Of a stretch of DNA of 64,000 bases, positions 56,095 to 64,000 are shown piece by piece. The notes beneath the pieces were generated by a model. The model was not told where the DNA came from, did no database searches, and saw only the letters and a list, made by a program, of their open reading frames with translations. The stretch's first letter is position 1; each line of letters opens with the position of its first letter. Position numbers and translations under genes: made by a program. Origin of the DNA: Photobacterium leiognathi (GTDB lineage Bacteria; Pseudomonadota; Gammaproteobacteria; Enterobacterales; Vibrionaceae); the NCBI RefSeq assembly GCF_030685535.1, contig NZ_CP131599.1, positions 558,001 through 622,000 on the forward strand, in the 5' to 3' direction.

Positions 56095-57074
56095 TGCCAA
56101 CCCTCCATGAGTTCACGTGCGGCATTTACAATGTCATCGTGATGGATCATAAAATAATCTTCATTGCGGTAGTAAGGCATAATGGTGTCAAACCCAGTTA
56201 ACCGCTTAGGTGGTGCTTTGAGTAAACACATGGCACTTTCTGCTACTCTCGTAATGATCTCTGCACCAACCCCACAGGTCTTTACTGCTTCATGGACAAC
56301 TAATAACCGTCCTGTTTTTTCTAATGAATGTAGGATAGTTGCCATATCAATGGGTTTAATGCTGGCTAAGTCAATAACTTCAAGTTCTATGCCATGATAC
56401 GCTAAGGTTTCTGCGGCTTGAAGAGATTCGACCACACAGGCGCCCCAAGTGACTAAGGTAATATCTCGCCCTTCACGGAGAGTGAAACAACAATCGATAG
56501 GCAGTGCGATACCGTTGTTTTCAACTTGTGATTTTACGGTGCGATAAATGCGTTTGGGCTCAAAAAATAAAACCGGATCATTACTTCTAATGGCGCCAAG
56601 TAATAAGCCATAAGCACGCTGTGGAGATGAGGGAATGACAACTTTTAAGCCGGGAATGTGAGCAAATAATGCTTCGACACTTTCGGAATGATGTTCTGGC
56701 GCATGAATACCGCCACCAAAAGGGGCACGGAAAACCGCAGGGCAGGTTAAACGACCACGAGTACGATGACGCAGTCTTGCCGCATGGCAAACTAAGTGTT
56801 CTATGGCAGGGAAAATAAATCCTTGGAATTGAAACTCGGCAACAGGGCGCAACCCTTGTGACGCCATTCCAACGGTGATACCGCCAATGAGTGCTTCAGC
56901 CAAAGGGGTATCCATTACTCGTTTGCAACCAAAAGCTTGTTTTAAACCAACTGTTGCTCGAAAAACACCGCCGTTTTCTCCTATGTCTTCACCTAATACA
57001 ACGACATTGTCATCATGTTGCATTTCATAATGAAGGGCGAGGTTAACCGCTTCTAATAATGTGATTTCAGCCAT
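56091..57074 (-). CDS. 2-oxoacid dehydrogenase E1 component, beta subunit
   Basis: The start is placed at ATG 57074 (CCGGAGG upstream), 327 residues. Transketolase-like pyrimidine-binding domain (VVLGEDIGENGGVFRATVGL, DTPLAEALIGGITVGMAS) and C-terminal domain (GRLLVVHEAVKTCGVGAEI). With the alpha subunit it forms the ThDP-dependent decarboxylase of a branched-chain or pyruvate/acetoin dehydrogenase complex. The start overlaps the E1-alpha end (8 bases) and the stop overlaps the E2 start. Confidence 0.93.
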   Translation of the reverse strand: MAEITLLEAVNLALHYEMQHDDNVVVLGEDIGENGGVFRATVGLKQAFGCKRVMDTPLAEALIGGITVGMASQGLRPVAEFQFQGFIFPAIEHLVCHAARLRHRTRGRLTCPAVFRAPFGGGIHAPEHHSESVEALFAHIPGLKVVIPSSPQRAYGLLLGAIRSNDPVLFFEPKRIYRTVKSQVENNGIALPIDCCFTLREGRDITLVTWGACVVESLQAAETLAYHGIELEVIDLASIKPIDMATILHSLEKTGRLLVVHEAVKTCGVGAEIITRVAESAMCLLKAPPKRLTGFDTIMPYYRNEDYFMIHHDDIVNAARELMEGWQ

Positions 57075-58173
57075 GCTCACCTCCGGGGGATTGTTTCTCC
57101 ATTCGTAGTGCTTTATTGATCAAGCTGTCACGTTGGTGTTGTAAATCGTCATCAATATGTTCGTAAAGGTGATCAAAGGTAGATTCTGGTGCCTGAGCAA
57201 TGAGCTCAAGGTAATTTTCGACCGCTTTATTAATGTATTTATCGCATTCGTGTTGCCACTCTATTTCTTGCTCTTCAGACCATAATCCTTGATTGATGAG
57301 GTAGGTTTTAAGGCGTGAGACAGGATCATATTGCCATGCTTGCTCAAGTTCATCGTCTGAGCGATAACGAGAGGCATCATCAGCTGTAGTGTGATCACAG
57401 AGCCGATAGCTGATAGCTTCAATTAATGTTGCGCCTTTGCCTTTTTTTGCTTTATCTAGGCTATATAACATGGCGTCGTACATAGCGACAATGTCATTGC
57501 CATCAACTAACATCCCCTCAATCCCAGCGCCTTTAGCTTTATCGACCAGATGTTCAGCATGACATTGTAAATGAAGCGGAACTGATATTGCCCATTGGTT
57601 ATTATTGATGACAAAGACTAACGGGATATTCCAGATCCCCGCGCAATTTAGTGATTCGAGAAAATCACCTTTAGACGTGGCGCCGTCACCACAAGTAACC
57701 ACTGTGGCTCTATGTAACCCTTTAATCTTCATGGCAGCAGCGATTCCAACGGCGTGAGAACATTGTGTCGCAATAGGTACGCAAAATGGCATATCGTCAT
57801 TGTGTAATTGATTTGGTGCCGGAGGAAAATCACTGCCTAATTCATCGCCGCCCCAATATTGGAGATTTTTCTCCATGCTGACGCCGCGAGCCCATAATGC
57901 AGGCATATCTCGGTAGTAGGGGGCAAAGGTATCGGTTGGTTCCATTGCGTGACCTATGGCAATACCGATGGCTTCAGCGCCAAGATGTGAAGGATAGGTA
58001 CCTAATTTTCCGGTTCTTTGTAACGCTATCGCTTTTTTGTCGTAGTGACGAACTAATACCATGTCACGATAAAAACGTAGTAATAACTCATTGCTCGCCC
58101 AATCAGGAAGAGGGTTTATAAGCTTGCCACAATGATCAATATAACGATGCATGGGTTGTGTTTGAATGGTCAT
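57067..58173 (-). CDS. 2-oxoacid dehydrogenase E1 component, alpha subunit
   Basis: 368 residues. ThDP-binding motif GDGATSKGDFLESL...NNNQWAIS, substrate-side motif YPSHLGAEAIGIAIG, and the phosphorylation-loop-like YRLCDHTTADDASRYR. It resembles BkdA1/PdhA-type alpha subunits. First gene of an E1alpha-E1beta-E2 operon; no E3 gene (lpd) is adjacent, as is common. With the E2 interrupted, the complex may be non-functional in this strain. Confidence 0.93.
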   Translation of the reverse strand: MTIQTQPMHRYIDHCGKLINPLPDWASNELLLRFYRDMVLVRHYDKKAIALQRTGKLGTYPSHLGAEAIGIAIGHAMEPTDTFAPYYRDMPALWARGVSMEKNLQYWGGDELGSDFPPAPNQLHNDDMPFCVPIATQCSHAVGIAAAMKIKGLHRATVVTCGDGATSKGDFLESLNCAGIWNIPLVFVINNNQWAISVPLHLQCHAEHLVDKAKGAGIEGMLVDGNDIVAMYDAMLYSLDKAKKGKGATLIEAISYRLCDHTTADDASRYRSDDELEQAWQYDPVSRLKTYLINQGLWSEEQEIEWQHECDKYINKAVENYLELIAQAPESTFDHLYEHIDDDLQHQRDSLINKALRMEKQSPGGEHG

Positions 58174-58410
58174 CCCAAGCTCCTTGTGTTTATTGCCTCT
58201 TAACGTTAATAGTCAAAGAGGTTAATCGCTATAAAGGCTTGAACTGGATAATTTAAGTGTAACGAATTGGCAGCAACTTGCTTGAGGTTTACTGCTGATA
58301 TAACAGTAAAGAAAAGAATACAGTGGAAAGGTTTGAAAATAGAGTTATCAGTTTATCTATCTTAGTCTTTTATTCTGATAACTCTGAATTACAATGAAGT
58401 AATATGCTGC

Positions 58411-59352
58411 TCATGAGTCAGGGGAAAGTCTAATGCGACTAAAGCGAGCAAAACGTGGGATGCCACGATCGGTATAGCCATTAAAGCGATACTGAATTGT
58501 TGTACCTATGGCTGGTGGACTTTTTCGTTGTTGGTCGGTAAAACCTGAGCCTATTTTAAAGGTTTCATTGCTCGCTGTTTTTACCCAAACCGCCCCCATT
58601 TGCCCTTGGTACTTACCGTTTCCTTCTTCGTAACCAATCACAATCGCTTCAGCATCTTGATGTTGCTTAAGTTTTAATAGCTGATTAGTTCTTCCTGCAA
58701 CATATTGATTGTCACGATGTTGAAGCATTAATCCTTCGCCATGATTATTGACAACAATATCGAGCCATTGAGTGAGAATGGTAAGATCATCAACGGATTT
58801 TTGTTCAATTGCAAAAAGGTAATCATTTTGTGTTGAAATAGCACTGATGAGCTGCTGTAGATTCTGATAGCGTTGCTCAAATGGTAGAGGTGACAGTGGT
58901 AAATCAAATACCATGTATTTCACTGATCGCCATGCGTCTTCGTCAGGTGTTTTATCCATTACGATTTGAGTGAGTAACTGGAATTTACCGCGTTCGATCC
59001 ATAATTCACCATCTAAAGGGGTGGTCGGGAAATGGGCGGTAAACCAATCTGGTGCATGGATTTTATTACCAGAACGTGTGATTAATTCATTACCATTCCA
59101 ATAAGCTCTTATGCCATCTAGTTTCTCACTGATCAGATATTCGCTAATTGCGAAATCAAGGTAAGCTGTATCGATGTTATTGCCAGTGATTTTTTGTATA
59201 TCAAGAGATTTTGCTTTCATTATCTTAAGTTCAGCGTTAGCTGAAAATGAAAGTGTTAGCATAACGAGTGCAGCCAGTGGAGCGAGGGAAGTGTTAATCG
59301 CTTTTACATAATTTTTGTGTGAACACCTATCAGGGGTAACTATATACGTCAT
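58411..59352 (-). CDS. Periplasmic ATP-dependent DNA ligase (LigE-like)
   Basis: AGGAGG 8 bases before ATG; 313 residues. A signal peptide (SLAPLAALVMLTLSFSANA, cleavage after ~40) suggests export. The nucleotidyltransferase domain has motif I EKLDG with the adenylated Lys77, motif III MVFDLP, motif IV GEGLML, motif V LLKLK; an OB-fold domain follows (QMGAVWVKT, TIQYRFNGY). It is a minimal ligase that seals nicks using ATP. Why such enzymes are exported is debated; uptake or repair of extracellular DNA is a suggestion only. Confidence 0.92.
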   Translation of the reverse strand: MTYIVTPDRCSHKNYVKAINTSLAPLAALVMLTLSFSANAELKIMKAKSLDIQKITGNNIDTAYLDFAISEYLISEKLDGIRAYWNGNELITRSGNKIHAPDWFTAHFPTTPLDGELWIERGKFQLLTQIVMDKTPDEDAWRSVKYMVFDLPLSPLPFEQRYQNLQQLISAISTQNDYLFAIEQKSVDDLTILTQWLDIVVNNHGEGLMLQHRDNQYVAGRTNQLLKLKQHQDAEAIVIGYEEGNGKYQGQMGAVWVKTASNETFKIGSGFTDQQRKSPPAIGTTIQYRFNGYTDRGIPRFARFSRIRLSPDS

Positions 59353-59511
59353 CGCACAACCTCCTAACTACTTTAATCAAAATAAAGTATGAGAAGTTGA
59401 AGGTAATAGAAAATATTAATTTAGTTTCATATGAATGTGTTGTGTAGTCGCTCGAAATATAAGTATTTAATTTAGCAAAAAATTACTCACAAATGTGCGT
59501 TTGTTATCGTT

Positions 59512-60066
59512 TTAGGGCGAAGAAAACGGTGAAATTGACTCTGTTTTCTTTGTTAAGATGCTAGCTTTAGTTGTGAATTTATCTGCACATTTATAAAAGT
59601 CTTGTGCTTGCTTATTATCAGCAACAAATGACAGCGGATGCTCTAACCCTTCAATTTGAATAAGAGAACGGTTTCCATAAGAGCGAAATGTATCAATAAA
59701 TAGCTTAGGACTAACATTGTCATTAGCGATAGTGGTGCTGTAGATAACTTGCTCATTATTGATTCGCTTGAAAAGGTTATGATCAACAAGATAGTTAATA
59801 TCAGTTTGGGTTTTGTTGAAAATAGGCTCTTGTATTAGCTTTCCACGTGATGGTGCTGACAAGTCATTGAAATGATAAATTTTAATATCATACTTACCTT
59901 GGTGGTTAGAGGTAAGTGCTAAAACGGATTTATCTTGATAGCGCTCTTCTTTTATACGCAAAGTACAAGCTGAGCTTTTTTTGATGTATGCAGAATTTTC
60001 AAGCAATGGCGTTGAAAATGCAGATACGGTGAGAAAAAGTATAGGTGTAATCATAGTACGCACCAT
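59512..60066 (-). CDS. Exported protein of unknown function
   Basis: I start at ATG 60066 (184 residues; MVRTMITPILFLTVSAF gives a signal peptide); an upstream ATG at 60120 and one at 60054 are alternatives, and none has a clear ribosome-binding site. The mature protein is beta-rich with two Cys (SACTLRI, FYKCAD) likely paired. No family recognised. Its low GC and isolation suggest an accessory gene. Confidence 0.65.
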   Translation of the reverse strand: MVRTMITPILFLTVSAFSTPLLENSAYIKKSSACTLRIKEERYQDKSVLALTSNHQGKYDIKIYHFNDLSAPSRGKLIQEPIFNKTQTDINYLVDHNLFKRINNEQVIYSTTIANDNVSPKLFIDTFRSYGNRSLIQIEGLEHPLSFVADNKQAQDFYKCADKFTTKASILTKKTESISPFSSP

Positions 60067-60363
60067 ATTATGATAATAGTTAACAAAAAGTGTTAAGCAT
60101 TTTGTCTTTATTAAAAACATTAGCGCTTACGACAACCTAAAATGTTACTAAGTGTTGTAACACTTATTTATAATACATATTTTTATTTCTGAGACGACAA
60201 TCTAACTTTATTGATAGGTCTCTTTATTAAGTATGGTGTGGTGAAAATGCTCATAGCTATATTATAAACATGACAATTGTTTACATTTTAAGTGTTAAAT
60301 TACGCATTAAGACATTCATAATATTTATAAATTTTTCTTTTTTATTCTTAAGGGAGAAGCAAC

Positions 60364-61068
60364 ATGGCAACAAATACTGCCAAAATTAATTGGAAACTGT
60401 CTTTAATTGCAGGGTTAGTTGCTGGTGGTGCTTTGGGGGCTGGAGCGCAATATTATAATAATGTACCTGATAATCAGGCTTACAAAGCGTTACAAGCGGA
60501 ACAACAAACCTTGCTTGCTGAATTGGCTCATGAAAAAATGTTGGCAAAACAGCTTACAGAAGAAAAAACACAGTTAATGAGTGACTCTACTCAAAAGCTT
60601 ATAGAGCTTAATCAGCAGCTTGATACTCAGAAAAAACAGTTATTAGCGCTAAATCAGCAATTGGAAACAATTCAAAAGCAACAGATTCAAGTTAAGAAAA
60701 AGCAGCAAGAACAAGCGAAGAAACTAGTTGTCACAAAGAAAAAATTAGACAAAGAAGTGGTGGCTTTAAAAACGCAAACTAAGCAGCAAAAAGAAGTCAT
60801 TGATAACTCTAGTCAACTATTTGAACAAAAAGCAAAATTACAAAGTGAGTTAGCGGCAGCGCAAAAAGTTACCTCAGATCTAAAAGCGCAGAGCAAAAAA
60901 TCCAAAAAGGCGTGTGATGAATTTAAATCTGGTGATAGCTGGAATTGGGTATCACAAAAAGATTGTGATAAATACAACGCACAGCAGGCAGAAGTAAGTA
61001 AAGCTGAAGCGAAGGAGATGAAATTAAAACAAGCTTTAGCTGAACTAAATAAAAAGATAGGTGCTTGA
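60364..61068 (+). CDS. Membrane-anchored coiled-coil protein
   Basis: GGGAGAAG precedes ATG; 234 residues. One N-terminal membrane segment with Gly-rich face (LSLIAGLVAGGALGAGAQYY), then ~120 residues of Gln/Lys/Leu heptads (LIELNQQLDTQKKQLLALNQ) forming a long coiled coil, and a short C-terminal region with two Cys (KKACDEF, QKDCDKY). Probably faces the periplasm. Resembles structural coiled-coil proteins, but no family is recognised. Confidence 0.78.
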   Translation: MATNTAKINWKLSLIAGLVAGGALGAGAQYYNNVPDNQAYKALQAEQQTLLAELAHEKMLAKQLTEEKTQLMSDSTQKLIELNQQLDTQKKQLLALNQQLETIQKQQIQVKKKQQEQAKKLVVTKKKLDKEVVALKTQTKQQKEVIDNSSQLFEQKAKLQSELAAAQKVTSDLKAQSKKSKKACDEFKSGDSWNWVSQKDCDKYNAQQAEVSKAEAKEMKLKQALAELNKKIGA

Positions 61069-61096
61069 TAACGCGTTAATCAATTTATGCCTAATT

Positions 61097-61131
61097 AAAA
61101 AACGCCGCTATAAAATTTAGCGGCGTTTTTT
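61097..61131. terminator. Bidirectional terminator between the coiled-coil gene and the FAD oxidoreductase
   Basis: AACGCCGCTA pairs with TAGCGGCGTT; A and T runs flank it on both sides. Confidence 0.92.
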
Positions 61132-61134
61132 ATG

Positions 61135-62604
61135 TTAGCCAATAGGCTGAGCTAAAGATGCTGGAAATCCACGTTCTTCAGCAATCTTCTCAGCATAACT
61201 GACGATATCATGCTTAGAAAGCTGTAAGGTGATAGGGAATGATTGCTCTCTTGTGCTTTCAACATTTAATTGGGTGATTAATTGCTTATCCATTAACTCT
61301 GAGACAATAGCGTCAGCAGCAGATAAGGCAGAAGACGCCTTTACGATCTCTGAGCGTGCGTAATTACTACCTGAGAATGAAATATCTGCTGCACGTAATG
61401 TTGGATCAGCTCCAGGGATCTGCTGCGCACCAAATAGTGGCTTACCACCGACTTCAGCATCTTTAAATGAATGTACGTATTGAGCTACATGCTTTATAGC
61501 TTTTTCTGTACGTTCAACGACTTCGGTATGTGGCTATTGGCGGTTTAGTTTTTCTTGAAATGATGCATTCAGTACTGGTTGAGCAGTACTTTTCGATGAT
61601 GACACTAAACCATCTTTAAATAAGGTGATGTCTTGGGTCATACCATGCAATTGGAAATAACCATTTGGGTAGGGCGTTAATTGCGCCATACCTTTAGGTG
61701 TTCCACGCTCACCATGAATGATCAGCTCTGGCATTTCACCTTCACATTTTGCCCAATGAGTAACATAAGCGGCTTTAAATTCCACCATGCGTTCACGTGG
61801 AATATGAGCTAAGTCATCAATAGAGCCTGAACGGTAACCGCAAGCATTGATTAAGTAATCAACGGTACATTGTTGTTCGGTGTTATCTGAAGCTCTATAA
61901 GTAATCTGCCACTGTTTTGATGTCGTATCGCTCTGTACGTTCGTAACTTTAGAGGATGTTAATATATGGCAGTTATCCATTTTAGCGAGAGCAAGAGCTG
62001 TTGTTGCGGCAATACGAAATACACTTAAGCCGTACTCTTGAACCATAACAATGGGATATTTGAATTGATCCAGTTGGAGTGATTTAGCAACCGGGATCAT
62101 CCATTCATCAGGCGTTACAGGGTGAGAAGGGTTCTCTAACTGTTGTAAATGCTCTAAATCTTGTCGGCTATATAAGGTGAAGTAGTCTGAAGGCTCACCT
62201 AGAACTTTATTCTTTTCATCAAGTGCGACGAGTGATTGATATGCTTCTTTAAGTACTATCAGCCTTGGGAGCAACTCGCAAGGAAAGCCTTTATCATCTA
62301 TGGGTACTGCAATGACTGTTGGGCGAATATTAGCCGTATGCTTGAAAACTCTTAATGTATCAATGGATTGCTTTAATAGGTCAAGACATTGTTGCTCAGA
62401 GATCTCTCTGTAAAGGTTCCCCCCAGCATGTAAATGACAGATAGGAGGACCATTGACCAGGCTTTTTCCTTCTTCAAACAGGTTTATTGAAATTCCTAAT
62501 TCAGCTAAACGAAGTGCGATTGTAGCGCCAGCTACGCCTCCACCAATTATCCCAATGGTAGCATGGGGTATACAAGCTGGTGAGTTGTTTCTCGATATAT
62601 TCAT
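61135..62604 (-). pseudogene. FAD-dependent oxidoreductase with in-frame amber codon
   Basis: The frame from ATG 62604 encodes a Rossmann FAD-binding domain (IGIIGGGVAGATIALRLAEL, residues ~17-36) and substrate domain (GPPICHLHAGGNLYREI; LINACGYRSGSIDDLA), then reaches TAG at 61534-61536 after EKLNRQ. The same frame continues for 132 codons (PHTEVVERTEKAIKHVAQYV ... PASLAQPIG) to TAA at 61135 directly before the terminator, giving ~489 residues in all. The uninterrupted continuation up to the terminator argues that the TAG is recent or an error. Reaction not known. The N-terminal 356-residue part could still be made. Confidence 0.82.
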
Positions 62605-63131
62605 AATGATTAAGCTTAAATCTGAAATTCAATAATAGTTATTTTAAATGCTTTGTCTAACATGAATTGTGCTGACTAATTGATATGCATTTTACAAGTT
62701 TCAAACTACGAGAGAAATATAAAGTTGGATCTGATTTGTTTTTATCTTTTATAGGGTGGGTTATTGACAGGTTGACTAAATGGTGGTTGGGAATATCAAA
62801 AAATATAGATATAAGCTTAGTCAATATTGCAAATGTAAAATTGCATCTTTATGAATGGTTTTATATTTGTTACTAAAATGTGATGTCGATTTCTTTTTAT
62901 ACGAGTAGGTTTTTATTTGTAATATTTATGAATCTTTTAAATACAGTGAGTTAAATTTATTAAATGTTACAAAAAATATTTTACTATAGCTTTTTGTGTT
63001 TTTGTTTGCTAAATTAAACCCTGTTTTTTTGATGTGTGCCGCAAAAGATAAATCTAGGTTTGTATTTGTGACGTTAAGCATCTAAAAAAGCACCTGTAGT
63101 GGCAACAATCATAAAATAAAGGATAAAAAAC
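62605..63131. other. AT-rich promoter region upstream of the OmpA-family gene
   Basis: No credible gene; a 63-codon frame at 62685-62876 lacks a ribosome-binding site. The strongly expressed porin-like gene downstream probably has its promoter and a long leader here; AAAGGA lies 10 bases before its ATG. Confidence 0.45.
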
Positions 63132-64000
63132 ATGTCTAAAGCACGTTTTGCGATTTTACCTCTTGCACTTCTTATTTCTGGTGCTGTAAACGCAGCAACT
63201 GAAAACCCATTCTACGCTGGTGTTCGTGCTGGTGGCGTTCATTACGCTGATTTTGATACTAAAGATTACGCAAACGGTACTTATGGTAACGGTTCTGACG
63301 GTATCGATCGTGATGACTTCGCTGCAGGTGTTTTCATGGGTTACAACGTAACTCCTTGGTTTGCAATTGAAGGTGGTTACACTTGGTTGGGTGAAGTTAC
63401 TGCTAAGTACGATGATCACCACGACCTAGGTAAAATTGAGCAACAAGCTATCGATCTAGTAGGTAAGTTCACTTACCAAGCTACTGATAAAGTAGATCTA
63501 TACACTAAAGTTGGTGGTGCATGGCAGTTCACTCGTGCTAAAGGCTTTGGTCCAACAGACCGTGATGACAGCCTAATTGCAACTGCAGGTCTAGGTGCTG
63601 AATACCACTTCACTGACAACCTATCTGCACGTGCTGAATACCAGTACTACCACAACATGGAAACTAAGCCGACTGGTACAGATACTAAGATCAACTGGGA
63701 TGCAAACTACTACGGCGTGAGCCTAGTTTACGGTTGGGGCGCTCCAGCACCAGTTGTTGCACCAGTAGTTGAAGAAGTTGTTGAAGCAACAACTGTTCAA
63801 GTTGAGCCAATCTCTGTAACAATGCCTTTCGCATTTGACAGCGACAAGCTAACGGCAGAAGACGAAGCACGCCTAGAGCCAATCGCTCAGCGTCTAGTTA
63901 ACTTCCCTAACGCAGAACTAGTAGTTATCGGTCACACTGATAGCCGTGGTTCAGAAGCTTACAACCAGAAGCTATCTGAAGAGCGTGCTAAGACTGTAGC
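63132..64000 (+). CDS. ompA: OmpA-family outer-membrane protein, 3' end missing
   Basis: ATG 63132 opens a signal peptide (ARFAILPLALLISGAVNA). Residues ~22-210 form an eight-stranded beta-barrel (FYAGVRAGGVHYADF, YYGVSLVYGWG). A Pro/Val/Glu hinge follows (APAPVVAPVVEEVVE), then the start of the OmpA C-terminal peptidoglycan-binding domain (FAFDSDKLTAEDEARL, VVIGHTDSRGSEAYN). The window ends about 30-40 residues before the expected stop. It links outer membrane and cell wall. Codon use is biased as in highly expressed genes. Confidence 0.95.
   Translation, partial: MSKARFAILPLALLISGAVNAATENPFYAGVRAGGVHYADFDTKDYANGTYGNGSDGIDRDDFAAGVFMGYNVTPWFAIEGGYTWLGEVTAKYDDHHDLGKIEQQAIDLVGKFTYQATDKVDLYTKVGGAWQFTRAKGFGPTDRDDSLIATAGLGAEYHFTDNLSARAEYQYYHNMETKPTGTDTKINWDANYYGVSLVYGWGAPAPVVAPVVEEVVEATTVQVEPISVTMPFAFDSDKLTAEDEARLEPIAQRLVNFPNAELVVIGHTDSRGSEAYNQKLSEERAKTV

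Noticed and set aside
62685..62876. 63-codon ORF upstream of the OmpA gene
   Set aside because: No ribosome-binding site and no protein-like pattern; probably a chance frame in AT-rich DNA.

Overview
The window looks like about 64 kb of chromosome from a marine gamma-proteobacterium of the Vibrionaceae, most likely Photobacterium or a close relative. This rests on gene content (AstB, CheV, two BrnQ carriers, GH18 chitinase, Ibp/DnaK/CbpA-type stress genes, an OmpA-type porin), a VCR-like integron attC site, a group IIC intron, and AT-rich DNA with many clear intrinsic terminators. The genus is an inference; no searches were run. All family names come from motifs read in the translations.

Layout. 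1-8.6 kb: the C-terminal part of a giant type I secreted RTX adhesin that begins outside the window. 8.8-15.2 kb: housekeeping genes (astB, a DUF937 protein, the BON-LysM protein Kbp/YgaU, YaiL-like DUF2058, a lipoprotein, a phosphohexomutase and a 58-aa protein). 15.2-18.7 kb: two paralogous BrnQ branched-chain amino acid carriers. Each is preceded on its own strand by a short leader peptide ORF dense in Ile or Val codons, followed by overlapping, mutually exclusive RNA stems. 18.8-31.3 kb: yjjG, a GlsB-type protein, cheV, a secreted chitinase, several small proteins, a PAS-GGDEF cyclase, an SH3 protein, a TatD hydrolase, a GST, unknown membrane/periplasmic proteins and a PBP5-type carboxypeptidase. 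31.4-35.3 kb: an ibpA-dnaK-cbpA-type stress cluster. 35.8-42.2 kb: an RND pump (adaptor and permease), a YadA-type trimeric adhesin and a lipoprotein. 43.1-45.8 kb: an arsR-arsH-acr3-arsC arsenic operon.

46-50.3 kb is the accessory part: a GIY-YIG protein, then cassette-like single genes (an ART-fold-like protein, an HELGH metallopeptidase-like protein and an NAD-dependent epimerase) separated by one convincing attC and two related palindromes, with no integrase in view. 50.6-53.2 kb: a secreted multidomain protein and an ORF-less group IIC intron placed just after a terminator. 53.2-62.6 kb: an M14 carboxypeptidase, a cytochrome c, an E1alpha-E1beta-E2 2-oxoacid dehydrogenase operon whose E2 has an in-frame TGA, a periplasmic ATP-dependent DNA ligase, a coiled-coil protein and an FAD oxidoreductase with an in-frame TAG. 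63.1 kb to the end: an OmpA-family protein cut by the window edge.

The most notable result is the pair of brnQ attenuator-like leaders: one Ile-rich and one Val-rich, with the same 1:2 / 2:3 / 3:4 stem layout and no obvious intrinsic terminator. Other notable items are the tandem duplication of the C-terminal secretion module in the RTX adhesin, the attC/cassette island, the minimal IIC intron, two isolated nonsense codons in otherwise intact genes, and a chitinase with Asn in place of an Asp of the catalytic motif.
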